From the NCBI GenBank assembly GCA_017853815.1, contig JAFMIT010000010.1, positions 1 to 23,447 on the forward strand: 23,447 nucleotides of DNA, read 5' to 3'. Both the position numbers and the translations under genes were made by a program. This document shows positions 1 through 7,587 of the stretch, in pieces; position 1 is the stretch's first letter; each line of letters opens with the position of its first letter. The stretch is from Actinomycetota bacterium (GTDB lineage: Bacteria; Actinomycetota; Actinomycetes; S36-B12; UBA5976). Under the pieces are notes generated by a model. It saw only the letters and a program-made list of their open reading frames with translations. It was not told where the DNA came from and ran no database searches.

Positions 1-36
1 CTTGTTGCGCTTGATCTGAGACTTGATGTTTGCCAC
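1..36 (-). CDS. rpsT: 30S ribosomal protein S20, N-terminal fragment (cut by window edge)
   Basis: Read on the minus strand from a GTG at 36-34, the 12 codons present encode VANIKSQIKRNK, the typical start of bacterial S20, a primary binding protein of 16S rRNA in the small subunit. The rest of the gene lies outside the window. An AAGG Shine-Dalgarno-like run sits about 7 nt upstream of the GTG on the minus strand. It is divergent from lepA, an arrangement I recall from other actinobacteria. The identification rests on only 12 residues, but these are among the most conserved of the family and the neighbourhood fits. Confidence 0.88.
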   Translation of the reverse strand, partial: MANIKSQIKRNK

Positions 37-201
37 AGGTCTACCTTGTCTTGGTGTTGGGTCTTCAGGTGCCTCGGTGAGGCGACGGCGCAGAATAGCC
101 GTTTAGACCCCTCTGACGCCAATCCGTGCGGGATTTCGTGGGAGACTTCGCCCCCGAAACCACATCTGCCCAAGTCGGGCTTCAAGGATTGAGAGTCAAT
201 C
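37..201. promoter_or_regulatory. Divergent rpsT/lepA intergenic region with two small hairpins
   Basis: This 165-nt gap is the longest non-coding stretch in the window and must hold promoters for both directions. On the minus strand TATTCT (97-92) is a weak -10 candidate for rpsT, with TTGGCG (122-117) 19 nt upstream. A perfect 5-bp inverted repeat GCCTC-ggt-GAGGC (71-83) would lie in the rpsT leader. A perfect 6-bp inverted repeat GATTGA-gag-TCAATC (187-201) ends on the base before the lepA GTG and partly overlaps its Shine-Dalgarno AAGGA (184-188). I see no convincing lepA promoter hexamers and no RNA gene. Confidence 0.5.
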
Positions 202-2052
202 GTGTCGAAGAGCGCTCCGGCCGCCGGTAGCACCCCACCCGAGTTGATTCGCAATTTCTGCATCATTGCCCACATCGACCATGGCAAGTCGACCCTCGCT
301 GACCGCATGCTGCAGCTCACGGGTGTCGTTGATGCCCGCCAGATGCGCGCTCAGTACCTCGATCGCATGGATATCGAGCGGGAACGCGGCATCACCATCA
401 AGAGCCAGGCAGTCCGTTTGCCTTTCACCGCCGATGACGGCGTGACCTACGTCTTGAACCTGATCGACACTCCCGGCCACGTCGACTTCACGTATGAGGT
501 GTCTCGCTCACTCGCGGCCTGTGAAGGTGCGGTGCTTCTGGTGGACGCGGCTCAGGGCATCGAGGCTCAGACGCTTGCGAACCTCTATCTCGCCATGGAG
601 AACGACCTCACCATCATTCCTGTTCTTAACAAAATCGACCTACCCGCTGCGCAGCCGGAGAAATACGCCGCCGAAATTGCACGCATCATCGGCTGTGACC
701 CCTCTGAAGTCCTTCGAGTGTCGGGCAAGACTGGCGAAGGCGTTGAAGCGCTGCTCAATCACGTAGTTCGGGAGATTCCACCGCCGGTCGGCGCTGCCGA
801 CAAGCCGGCTCGCGCACTGATTTTTGACTCCGTGTACGACACCTACCGTGGTGTGGTGACGTACGTGCGCGTCGTTGATGGTCGGCTTAAGACACGTGAG
901 CGCATTTCGATGATGTCGACGGGTGCACAGCATGAGCTTCTTGAGGTGGGCGTCATTTCACCGGAGCCTGTGCCGACCGAAGCTATTGGCGTCGGAGAAG
1001 TGGGCTACCTGATTACTGGCGTGAAAGATGTGCGCCAATCTCGCGTCGGTGACACAGTCACGCTGTACAACCATGGTGCAACCGAATCCCTCGGTGGCTA
1101 CCGCGATCCAAAGCCCATGGTGTTCTCAGGCCTCTATCCACTAGATGGCAGCGACTATCCGACTTTGCGTGATGCCCTCGACAAGCTCAAGCTCAACGAT
1201 GCAGCACTCGTGTACGAACCAGAGACGTCGGCCGCATTGGGATTTGGTTTCCGTTGCGGATTCTTGGGTCTCCTGCATCTTGAAATTGTTCGCGAGCGAC
1301 TTGAGCGCGAGTTCAATCTCGATCTCATCAGCACGGCACCAAACGTCATCTACCGAGTGATCATGGAAGATGGCACGGAACACATCGTCACGAACCCAAG
1401 CGAATTCCCTTCGGGCAAAATTCGTGAAGTGTATGAACCGACGGTGCGCGCCACTGTCCTCACGCCGAACGAATTTGTTGGTTCCATCATGGAGCTGTGT
1501 CAGTCGCGCCGCGGAGTGATGCATGCGATGGATTACCTCAGTGAAGAGCGCGTTGAACTTCGCTACACGTTGCCTCTGGCCGAAATTGTTTTCGACTTCT
1601 TCGACGCGCTGAAGTCTCGCACCCGCGGTTATGCGTCACTTGATTATGAACCAACTGGCGAACAGGCCGCTGACTTGGTCAAGGTTGACATTCTCTTGCA
1701 TGGCGATCCAGTCGATGCGTTCTCGGCAGTCGTCCACAAAGACAAGGCCTACGCCTACGGCGTCGCGATGGCCTCGAAGTTGCGCGAGCTCATTCCACGG
1801 CAACAGTTCGAGGTGCCGATTCAGGCGGCCATCGGTGCGCGAGTCATTGCTCGCGAGACTATTCGTGCGATTCGCAAAGACGTCCTCGCGAAGTGCTACG
1901 GCGGTGACATCAGCCGAAAGCGCAAGTTGCTCGAGAAGCAAAAAGAAGGCAAGAAGCGCATGAAGATGGTTGGTCGGGTCGAGGTGCCTCAAGAAGCTTT
2001 CATCGCCGCATTGTCGACTGGCGAATCACCTGACAAGGCGAAAGAAAAGTAA
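202..2052 (+). CDS. lepA: Elongation factor 4 (LepA), ribosome-associated GTPase
   Basis: LepA/EF4 is a translational GTPase related to EF-G; it acts on the ribosome and is implicated in back-translocation or in late 30S biogenesis. The 616-residue product has the expected length. G1 is AHIDHGKST (23-31), G3 is DTPGH (89-93) and G4 is NKID (143-146). EF-G-like domains II, III and V follow, then the LepA-specific C-terminal domain with a basic end (KRKLLEKQKEGKKRMK). The GTG at 202 is chosen because AAGGA lies at 184-188 and the family-conserved sequence begins shortly after it. It is first in a tight lepA-MFS-hemW run. Identification is certain from the motifs. Confidence 0.98.
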   Translation: MSKSAPAAGSTPPELIRNFCIIAHIDHGKSTLADRMLQLTGVVDARQMRAQYLDRMDIERERGITIKSQAVRLPFTADDGVTYVLNLIDTPGHVDFTYEVSRSLAACEGAVLLVDAAQGIEAQTLANLYLAMENDLTIIPVLNKIDLPAAQPEKYAAEIARIIGCDPSEVLRVSGKTGEGVEALLNHVVREIPPPVGAADKPARALIFDSVYDTYRGVVTYVRVVDGRLKTRERISMMSTGAQHELLEVGVISPEPVPTEAIGVGEVGYLITGVKDVRQSRVGDTVTLYNHGATESLGGYRDPKPMVFSGLYPLDGSDYPTLRDALDKLKLNDAALVYEPETSAALGFGFRCGFLGLLHLEIVRERLEREFNLDLISTAPNVIYRVIMEDGTEHIVTNPSEFPSGKIREVYEPTVRATVLTPNEFVGSIMELCQSRRGVMHAMDYLSEERVELRYTLPLAEIVFDFFDALKSRTRGYASLDYEPTGEQAADLVKVDILLHGDPVDAFSAVVHKDKAYAYGVAMASKLRELIPRQQFEVPIQAAIGARVIARETIRAIRKDVLAKCYGGDISRKRKLLEKQKEGKKRMKMVGRVEVPQEAFIAALSTGESPDKAKEK

Positions 2053-2054
2053 TC

Positions 2055-3302
2055 GTGGCTTTTTCGCTCGCTCGGCTGATGGGGTTGCCTTCGCTGATAC
2101 CCGCGGAGCGAAATGAGCGGTTGCTGGCGACATCTTCGCTTATCAACACCTTTGGTAACGGACTCTTTTACACAATCAGCGCGCTGTTTTTCACTCGGAT
2201 TGTTGGACTCACTCCACTCCAGCTCGGCACTGGACTCTCCATTGCCTCTGCGTTCGGCGTGGTTTCGGCACTCTCGACCGGTCGGCTTGCAGACATCTGG
2301 GGCCCGCGCAGTCTGACCGTCATCACCATGAGTCTGTCTGCGGTCGCGATGGGCTGGCTCGCGTTTGCGAGCGACTACCGAAGCTTCGTGATCGGTGCCG
2401 TTCTCGTCAGCACTCTCGAAAGAGCATCGAACTCCTCACGCGCCGTCATCATCAGTCGAATTGGTGGACCTGACGGACGTGTTCGAATTCGCGCATACAT
2501 CCGTTCCGTCGTCAATCTCGGTATCGGACTTGGCACCATGGTTGCAGGTATTGCCCTCGCTATTGATTCACCAGGTTTGTACAAAGCGCTCATCATTTTC
2601 GATGCATTCACCACTTTTGGTGCGGCCGTGGCGATATCGCGCATGCCAAGTTTTCCGCCGTTACCAGGCGCCCGCAGCGAAAAGGCAACGCAAGCAATGC
2701 GCGACTACCGGTTCGTCGGCTTGATGTTGCTCAATATGGTCTCTTCTTTCCACTATCACGTACTCGAAATCGCGGTGCCACTCTGGGTAGTGGGGCACAC
2801 CTCCGCACCTCAATGGACGGTGGCGGCGGCACTGTTGCTCAACACCGTGGCGTGCGTGCTGTTTCAGGTTCGACTATCGGCAGGTGCAGACACGCCACTC
2901 GGAGCAGCTTCGGTCGCTCGATCTGGTGGCATCTTCCTCGCGCTTGGAATGCTCACGTACGCGGCCACTGCGTGGACTGATTCACCCTGGCTCGCGACCG
3001 TCATTCTGTTAGGAGGCAGCGCATTGCATGTCACGGGCGAACTGCGACAAGCGGCGGCGTCCTTCGGCATTGGATTTGGGTTGCCACCAGAAAATCTTCA
3101 AGGGCAGTACCAAGGCATTTGGTCGCTTGGAAACACGATTGCTGGGATGGTCGCGCCAATCGTGCTCACGACCCTGTGTCTTACGTGGGGCACGCCCGGC
3201 TGGGCATTGCTCGGATTACTCTTCATCGCGTCTGGTGCTGCCATGCAGCCATTGGTCCGACGCGCCGTTGAGGCACAACAGCGTGACGTGGCGGAGCAGT
3301 AG
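2055..3302 (+). CDS. MFS transporter, substrate unknown
   Basis: A 415-residue integral membrane protein with about 12 hydrophobic segments, typical of the major facilitator superfamily. A motif-A-like loop, GRLADIWGPR, follows the second segment, and a polar central loop (PPLPGARSEKATQAMRDYR) separates the two halves. MFS proteins are proton-coupled porters or efflux pumps of the cytoplasmic membrane; nothing visible fixes the substrate, though the overall look is of a multidrug-efflux-type member. The GTG start is 2 nt after the lepA stop and the next gene starts 2 nt after its end, so it is probably co-transcribed and translationally coupled. Its place between lepA and hemW is not one I recall as conserved. 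Confidence 0.87.
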   Translation: MAFSLARLMGLPSLIPAERNERLLATSSLINTFGNGLFYTISALFFTRIVGLTPLQLGTGLSIASAFGVVSALSTGRLADIWGPRSLTVITMSLSAVAMGWLAFASDYRSFVIGAVLVSTLERASNSSRAVIISRIGGPDGRVRIRAYIRSVVNLGIGLGTMVAGIALAIDSPGLYKALIIFDAFTTFGAAVAISRMPSFPPLPGARSEKATQAMRDYRFVGLMLLNMVSSFHYHVLEIAVPLWVVGHTSAPQWTVAAALLLNTVACVLFQVRLSAGADTPLGAASVARSGGIFLALGMLTYAATAWTDSPWLATVILLGGSALHVTGELRQAAASFGIGFGLPPENLQGQYQGIWSLGNTIAGMVAPIVLTTLCLTWGTPGWALLGLLFIASGAAMQPLVRRAVEAQQRDVAEQ

Positions 3303-3304
3303 GT

Positions 3305-4501
3305 ATGGCAGGAGCACCACCCGAGGGTGAACCGTTTGATGGCGTCATTGCCGCCGAGGCGCTCGCAACCCTGAAGTCGCGACCGCTGAGTTTTTACGTG
3401 CACGTCCCGTTTTGTGCGACTCGCTGTGGCTACTGCGACTTCAACACGTACACGGCCGAAGAACTCGGTGAAGGTGTCAGCCGCTCTTCGTGGCAGGCGT
3501 CGGCCATCCGCGAAGTTCGACAGGCCGCTGCAGCACTCGGATCCGATGCGCCCCAGGTGTCGACGATTTTTGTTGGCGGCGGAACTCCGACGTTGTTGCC
3601 AGCCCAAGATTTGGTGGCGGTCGTGGAGGAGATCCGATCGAGCTTCGGACTCACCGCAGACTGCGAGATAACTACTGAAGCTAATCCCGATTCAGTGTCG
3701 GCCGAACAACTTCGTGCATTGAAGGCAGCAGGTTTCACGCGAATTTCTTTCGGTATGCAGAGTGCCGTGCCGCACGTATTGCGAGTGCTAGAACGAACAC
3801 ACAGAACCGAGAACGTTGCGGCAGCAATTGACATGGCTCGAGCCGCTGGTTTTGAGCACATCAATGTCGATCTGATTTATGGCACTCCAGGTGAGTCGAT
3901 CGAGGATTTGCGCTCGACTCTCGGTTCGGTGAACTTTGAGCAGATTGATCATGTGAGTGCATACGCGTTGATTGTGGAAGACGGCACTCGACTTGCGAAA
4001 AAGATTGAGCGTGGCGAAATCCCTATGCCAGATGATGACGATCTGGCTGACAAGTATGAACTCATCGACGCCTTCCTCGAAAACGTGGGGATGACATGGT
4101 ACGAAGTCTCAAACTGGTCAAAATCTGGCGGTGAATGCCAGCACAACCTGCGTTATTGGATGAGCGACAACTGGTGGGGCGTCGGTCCTGGCGCCCACTC
4201 CCATATCGGAGGAGTGCGATGGTGGAATCACAAGCATCCGGCCGCATGGACCAAAGCGCTGGCCGCAAACATTTCTCCCGCGTTAGCGCACGAAAAGTTG
4301 ACGGATGAGCAGCAACGAGAAGAGTCCGTCATGCTGCAATTGCGTCTGGCGCAAGGAATCGAAATCTCGAAGCTTCCCCATCATGAAGTGACTGATCGAC
4401 TTGTTGGTGATGGATTGCTCGACAAAAGTAACGACCGCGCGGTGTTGACACCACGCGGCCGATTGTTGGCAGACGCGGTTGTCCGCGACCTGTTGTTCTG
4501 A
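3305..4501 (+). CDS. hemW: Radical SAM heme chaperone HemW
   Basis: A 398-residue radical SAM protein. The cluster motif CATRCGYCDF (C37, C41, C44) is CX3CX2C followed by Phe; the additional cysteine typical of true HemN coproporphyrinogen dehydrogenase is absent, which points to HemW, a heme-binding protein thought to deliver heme to respiratory enzymes. The SAM-binding GGGTPTLL, the ITTEANPDS strand and the C-terminal HemN_C-like winged region (NLRYW to about 395) are all present. GCGGAG lies about 8 nt before the ATG. Older annotations call this gene hemN. It converges with the DUF4870 pair with only 6 nt between stop codons and no obvious hairpin terminator. Confidence 0.95.
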   Translation: MAGAPPEGEPFDGVIAAEALATLKSRPLSFYVHVPFCATRCGYCDFNTYTAEELGEGVSRSSWQASAIREVRQAAAALGSDAPQVSTIFVGGGTPTLLPAQDLVAVVEEIRSSFGLTADCEITTEANPDSVSAEQLRALKAAGFTRISFGMQSAVPHVLRVLERTHRTENVAAAIDMARAAGFEHINVDLIYGTPGESIEDLRSTLGSVNFEQIDHVSAYALIVEDGTRLAKKIERGEIPMPDDDDLADKYELIDAFLENVGMTWYEVSNWSKSGGECQHNLRYWMSDNWWGVGPGAHSHIGGVRWWNHKHPAAWTKALAANISPALAHEKLTDEQQREESVMLQLRLAQGIEISKLPHHEVTDRLVGDGLLDKSNDRAVLTPRGRLLADAVVRDLLF

Positions 4502-4507
4502 GCAGAG

Positions 4508-4954
4508 TTACTTCACGATTCGCAGGATCAGCGGGTAGCGGAATTCTTTGTTGCCAGCGATGCGGGCTGCCGCAACGATTGGTAAAACGAACGACACTGC
4601 CGCGAGCAACACCAAAGCACCGATGATGACAACGATGGTCATCGGAAGTTGTTGTTGTGGATTATTGAGGATCGAGACGATCCCACCAGCGAACCCGATG
4701 ATGGCGAGCACGATGGCGTAGATCAAAACGTTGAGCTGGAAGTTCAAAGACTCCACTGCCTCACGGCGAACTCGCGCGGAGTTCTTGCCTTTCACAAAAA
4801 GCACGACAAGTGGAAACACAAATCCGGGAATCGACAAGAACGAAATCAACAATGGCCCAACGTGCGCCAGTAGTGACCACGTCTGTTCATCAGCGGCCGA
4901 CATCGGCTGCGGTCCACTCGGCGGTGGTGGTGGTGGGGGTGCGTTGAATGACAT
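4508..4954 (-). CDS. DUF4870 (Tic20-like) small membrane protein, copy 1
   Basis: A 148-residue protein with a proline-rich cytosolic N-terminus (NAPPPPPPPSGP), a WSLLAHVGPLL segment, three to four hydrophobic helices, the signature VRREAVESLNFQLN and the ending RYPLILRIVK. This layout is that of the DUF4870/Tic20-like family, whose biochemical role is not established. The gene begins 3 nt after the stop of its paralogue (4958-5335), has no strong Shine-Dalgarno, and is probably translated by coupling. The product differs from its neighbour mainly in a longer loop (NNPQQQLP). Confidence is high that it is a real gene and that the family is right; the function is unknown. Confidence 0.88.
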   Translation of the reverse strand: MSFNAPPPPPPPSGPQPMSAADEQTWSLLAHVGPLLISFLSIPGFVFPLVVLFVKGKNSARVRREAVESLNFQLNVLIYAIVLAIIGFAGGIVSILNNPQQQLPMTIVVIIGALVLLAAVSFVLPIVAAARIAGNKEFRYPLILRIVK

Positions 4955-4957
4955 GAG

Positions 4958-5335
4958 CTACTTCACCAATCGCAAAATCGCTGGGTATTTAAAGTCAACG
5001 CCTTCGTTGACTCGGACCATTGCAACAATCGGGAGGGCGATACCGATGATGCCCAACAGAGCGAGCAGGACGATGCCAATTCCAACAATGATAAGGATGA
5101 ATGAAACAAATCCCGCAATCATCAGGGTGAGCTGAAAATTCAGAGCCTCGGTGGCGTTGCGACGCACGTATGCCGAAGCGTTGCTCGACGCAAACAAAAT
5201 GATGAGCGGCGCGAAGAAGCCGAAGAGAATCCCGAGACCGTGCGCGAGGAGCGCCATGGTCTTGTCGTTGTTCGGTGAGCCTTGGGGTGGCTGGGCGTTG
5301 AAGCCTGGTGGCGGTGGAGGGGTATCGAATGACAT
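4958..5335 (-). CDS. DUF4870 (Tic20-like) small membrane protein, copy 2
   Basis: A 125-residue paralogue of the next gene in the operon: proline-rich start (MSFDTPPPPPGF), MALLAHGLGILFGF, the signature VRRNATEALNFQL, hydrophobic helices and the end KYPAILRLVK. The start at 5335 is preferred over the in-frame ATG at 5341: the Shine-Dalgarno AGAAAGGA (5349-5342) abuts the upstream ATG but is spaced about 6 nt from this one, and MSFD matches MSFN of the paralogue. A possible minus-strand -10 is GATAGT (5363-5358). It is divergent from hrcA. The cellular role is unknown; tandem duplication of the two genes is the likely history. Confidence 0.88.
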   Translation of the reverse strand: MSFDTPPPPPGFNAQPPQGSPNNDKTMALLAHGLGILFGFFAPLIILFASSNASAYVRRNATEALNFQLTLMIAGFVSFILIIVGIGIVLLALLGIIGIALPIVAMVRVNEGVDFKYPAILRLVK

Positions 5336-5403
5336 TGGCATTCCTTTCTACCTTCCCACTATCGCACATTTGTGAAGTCGCGAGGCCGCGCCACTCCCGT
5401 AGA

Positions 5404-5432
5404 ATTGGCACTCACCATGAGAGAGTGCCAAT
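5404..5432 (+). promoter_or_regulatory. CIRCE operator (HrcA binding site)
   Basis: A perfect inverted repeat: left arm TTGGCACTC (5405-5413), 9-nt spacer (5414-5422), right arm GAGTGCCAA (5423-5431), with one more matching A/T pair at 5404 and 5432. This fits the CIRCE consensus TTAGCACTC-N9-GAGTGCTAA with one substitution per arm that keeps the symmetry. It lies 15-43 nt before the hrcA start and overlaps a likely -10 element, TAGAAT (5400-5405), so bound HrcA would block initiation. No good -35 hexamer is visible. Confidence 0.97.
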
Positions 5433-5446
5433 CGTAAGGAGGAAAC

Positions 5447-6463
5447 ATGATTGATGACCGCAAGTTACGAGTGCTGCGTGCGATTGTTGAAGAGTTTGTG
5501 ACCTCCCACGAGCCAGTGGGCTCCAAAGCCATTGCCGGTCGTCATGTCATGGGAGTTTCGCCAGCGACTATTCGCAACGACATGGCAGCTCTCGAAGAAG
5601 AGGGTTACATCACTGCTCCGCACACGAGCGCAGGCAGAATTCCGACGGACAAGGGCTATCGCCTTTTCGTCGATCGCTTGTCAGAGGTCAAGCCGCTCAG
5701 TGCGGCCGAAAAGTCCGCCATTTCCACTTTTATTGATCAAGCAGTTGATCTTGATGACGTCATGCTCAGGACGACGAAGCTTCTGGCGCAGCTCACACAT
5801 CAAGTCGCGGTTGTGCAGTATCCGAGTTTGCAATTGTCGAGCGTTCGTCACATCGAACTCGTCGCGATGCCTCCGCGGCGCATCATGGTCGTCGTCATCG
5901 CAGATACCGGCCGGGTGGAACAGCGAATGATTGAAGTTCCCACCGAGATGGGGGCGGTGTCGCTTGAAGACTTACGCCAGAAACTCAATCGAGCCTGTGA
6001 GGGTGTGCTGTTTGTTGATGTTCCGCAGAAGGTGGCTGAATTGGCCGCCAGCGTCGAATCGGACATCCGCCCGCACGCCACCGCAATCATCGCTAGCTTG
6101 CTCGAGACTCTGATCGAGCGCCAAGAGGAGCGCATCGTGGTCGCAGGCGCAGCGCAGCTGTTGCGCCGCGAATCTGATTACGGTCCAGCGCTCGCCCCCA
6201 TTCTCGAAGCACTTGAAGAGAACGTGGTTTTGTTGAAGCTTCTCGGTGAAGCCGCAAACGACGATGTTCAAATTCGGATCGGGCGAGAGAACGTGATCGA
6301 CAATCTTCTTGGGGCATCGGTGGTCTCGGCTGGTTATGGTTCGCAGACTCAGGCAGTCGCACGCTTGGGCGTCGTCGGACCTACTCGAATGAACTACGCA
6401 AACTCCATTGCGGCCGTGTCGGCCGTTGCTCGCTACGTCGGAAGAATTGTGACTGAGGCTTAA
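5447..6463 (+). CDS. hrcA: Heat-inducible transcription repressor HrcA
   Basis: HrcA represses heat-shock genes by binding CIRCE and is itself dependent on the GroEL chaperonin for activity. The 338-residue product has the N-terminal winged helix (RKLRVLRAIVEEF, VSPATIRNDMAALEEEGYI, HTSAGRIPTDKGYR) and the C-terminal HrcA/GAF-like domain (IRIGRENVIDNLLGASVV). The start is fixed by a very strong Shine-Dalgarno AAGGAGG at 5436-5442, 4 nt before the ATG. The CIRCE site immediately upstream shows autoregulation. dnaJ follows after 2 nt. There is no grpE or dnaK here, as expected for the actinobacterial hrcA-dnaJ2 arrangement. Confidence 0.98.
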   Translation: MIDDRKLRVLRAIVEEFVTSHEPVGSKAIAGRHVMGVSPATIRNDMAALEEEGYITAPHTSAGRIPTDKGYRLFVDRLSEVKPLSAAEKSAISTFIDQAVDLDDVMLRTTKLLAQLTHQVAVVQYPSLQLSSVRHIELVAMPPRRIMVVVIADTGRVEQRMIEVPTEMGAVSLEDLRQKLNRACEGVLFVDVPQKVAELAASVESDIRPHATAIIASLLETLIERQEERIVVAGAAQLLRRESDYGPALAPILEALEENVVLLKLLGEAANDDVQIRIGRENVIDNLLGASVVSAGYGSQTQAVARLGVVGPTRMNYANSIAAVSAVARYVGRIVTEA

Positions 6464-6465
6464 TT

Positions 6466-7587
6466 GTGGCTACTGATTACTACCAAACCCTAGGCGTCAG
6501 CCGCGAAGCGAGTGCAGACGAGATCAAGAAGGCCTACCGCAAACTCGCGCGCGAACTCCACCCCGATATCAATCCAGATCCAGCGACTCAAGAGAAATTT
6601 AAAGAAGTCACTGCGGCCTACGAAGTCTTGTCGGATCCTGAAAAGCGCCAAATGTTTGATCTCGGTGGAGATCCGATGGGACAGAACGGCGGCTTTGGCG
6701 GCGGTGCAGGTTTCGATTTCGGTGATTTCATGGGCGCCTTCTTTGGCGGCGGCGGTCAACGTGGCCCGCGTTCTCGAATTCGTCGCGGACAAGACTCGTT
6801 GATCAGAATTGAGATTGATCTCCAGGAAGCAGTTGAGGGCGCTGAACGCGAGATTGCGGTTGATACGGCCGTGGCGTGCCCCACCTGCCGAGGAGCTGGC
6901 ACCGCAGCTGGAACTGAGCCAACGACCTGTTCCATGTGCCGTGGTCGAGGCGAAACTCAGACTGTGACGAAGTCATTCTTGGGGCAAGTGATGACCACAC
7001 GTCCTTGTGCTGCCTGCCAGGGTTACGGAACTGTCATCCAAAACCCCTGCCACGAATGTTCATCGGATGGCCGTGTGCGCACGCGCAGAACTATCAAGTT
7101 CGAAATCCCAGCTGGTGTCGAAACGGGTACGCGCATTCAGCTCTCGGGCCAAGGCGAGGTCGGGCTCGGTGGCGGACCAGCCGGCGACTTGTTCATCGAA
7201 ATCGTGGAGCGCCAACATTCGGTTTTCCACCGTCGCGGACACAATCTTCACTGCACCATCACCGTCCCTATGACCGCTGCGGCACTCGGTGTCACTGTGC
7301 CACTGACCACGTTTGCTGGACCAGTTGATGTTGTCATCGCGCCGGGCACCCAAAGCGGCGCAGTGATTCGTCGCCGTGGCGAAGGTGTCCCACACCTGCG
7401 CGGTGGCGGTCGAGGCGATTTGAATATTCATATCGAAGTCGTGACCCCAACCAAACTGGACTCCAAGCAAGAGGAGCTGCTCCGTCAGCTGGCCGCGCTT
7501 CGCGGTGAAGAAAATCCCAGTGGCGAAGTGGGCGAAGATAACCCGGGTCTCTTCACCCGTCTTCGTGATGCTTTCGGCGGTCGCTAA
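6466..7587 (+). CDS. dnaJ: Chaperone DnaJ (DnaJ2-type Hsp40)
   Basis: A 373-residue type I J-protein, cochaperone of DnaK. Domains in order: J domain with HPD at 32-34; G/F-rich linker (about 68-108, GGFGGGAGF); zinc domain with CPTCRGAG (138), CSMCRGRG (155), CAACQGYG (181) and a fourth repeat CHECSSDG (195); then the substrate-binding beta domains with GRGDLNIHI. The fourth repeat keeps both cysteines but lacks the first of the two glycines of CxxCxGxG, so zinc binding should survive. The GTG start has GAGG 7 nt upstream and is 2 nt after the hrcA stop. CIRCE control of this gene through hrcA is expected. Confidence 0.97.
   Translation: MATDYYQTLGVSREASADEIKKAYRKLARELHPDINPDPATQEKFKEVTAAYEVLSDPEKRQMFDLGGDPMGQNGGFGGGAGFDFGDFMGAFFGGGGQRGPRSRIRRGQDSLIRIEIDLQEAVEGAEREIAVDTAVACPTCRGAGTAAGTEPTTCSMCRGRGETQTVTKSFLGQVMTTRPCAACQGYGTVIQNPCHECSSDGRVRTRRTIKFEIPAGVETGTRIQLSGQGEVGLGGGPAGDLFIEIVERQHSVFHRRGHNLHCTITVPMTAAALGVTVPLTTFAGPVDVVIAPGTQSGAVIRRRGEGVPHLRGGGRGDLNIHIEVVTPTKLDSKQEELLRQLAALRGEENPSGEVGEDNPGLFTRLRDAFGGR

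Noticed and set aside
3413..3439. Calling the radical SAM gene coproporphyrinogen III dehydrogenase (hemN)
   Set aside because: The cluster motif is CX3CX2C followed by Phe and lacks the additional cysteine of HemN, which is the HemW pattern.
4495..4512. Rho-independent terminator between convergent hemW and DUF4870 genes
   Set aside because: The 6-nt gap and flanks contain no GC-rich stem followed by a T run; the other convergent junctions are equally bare.
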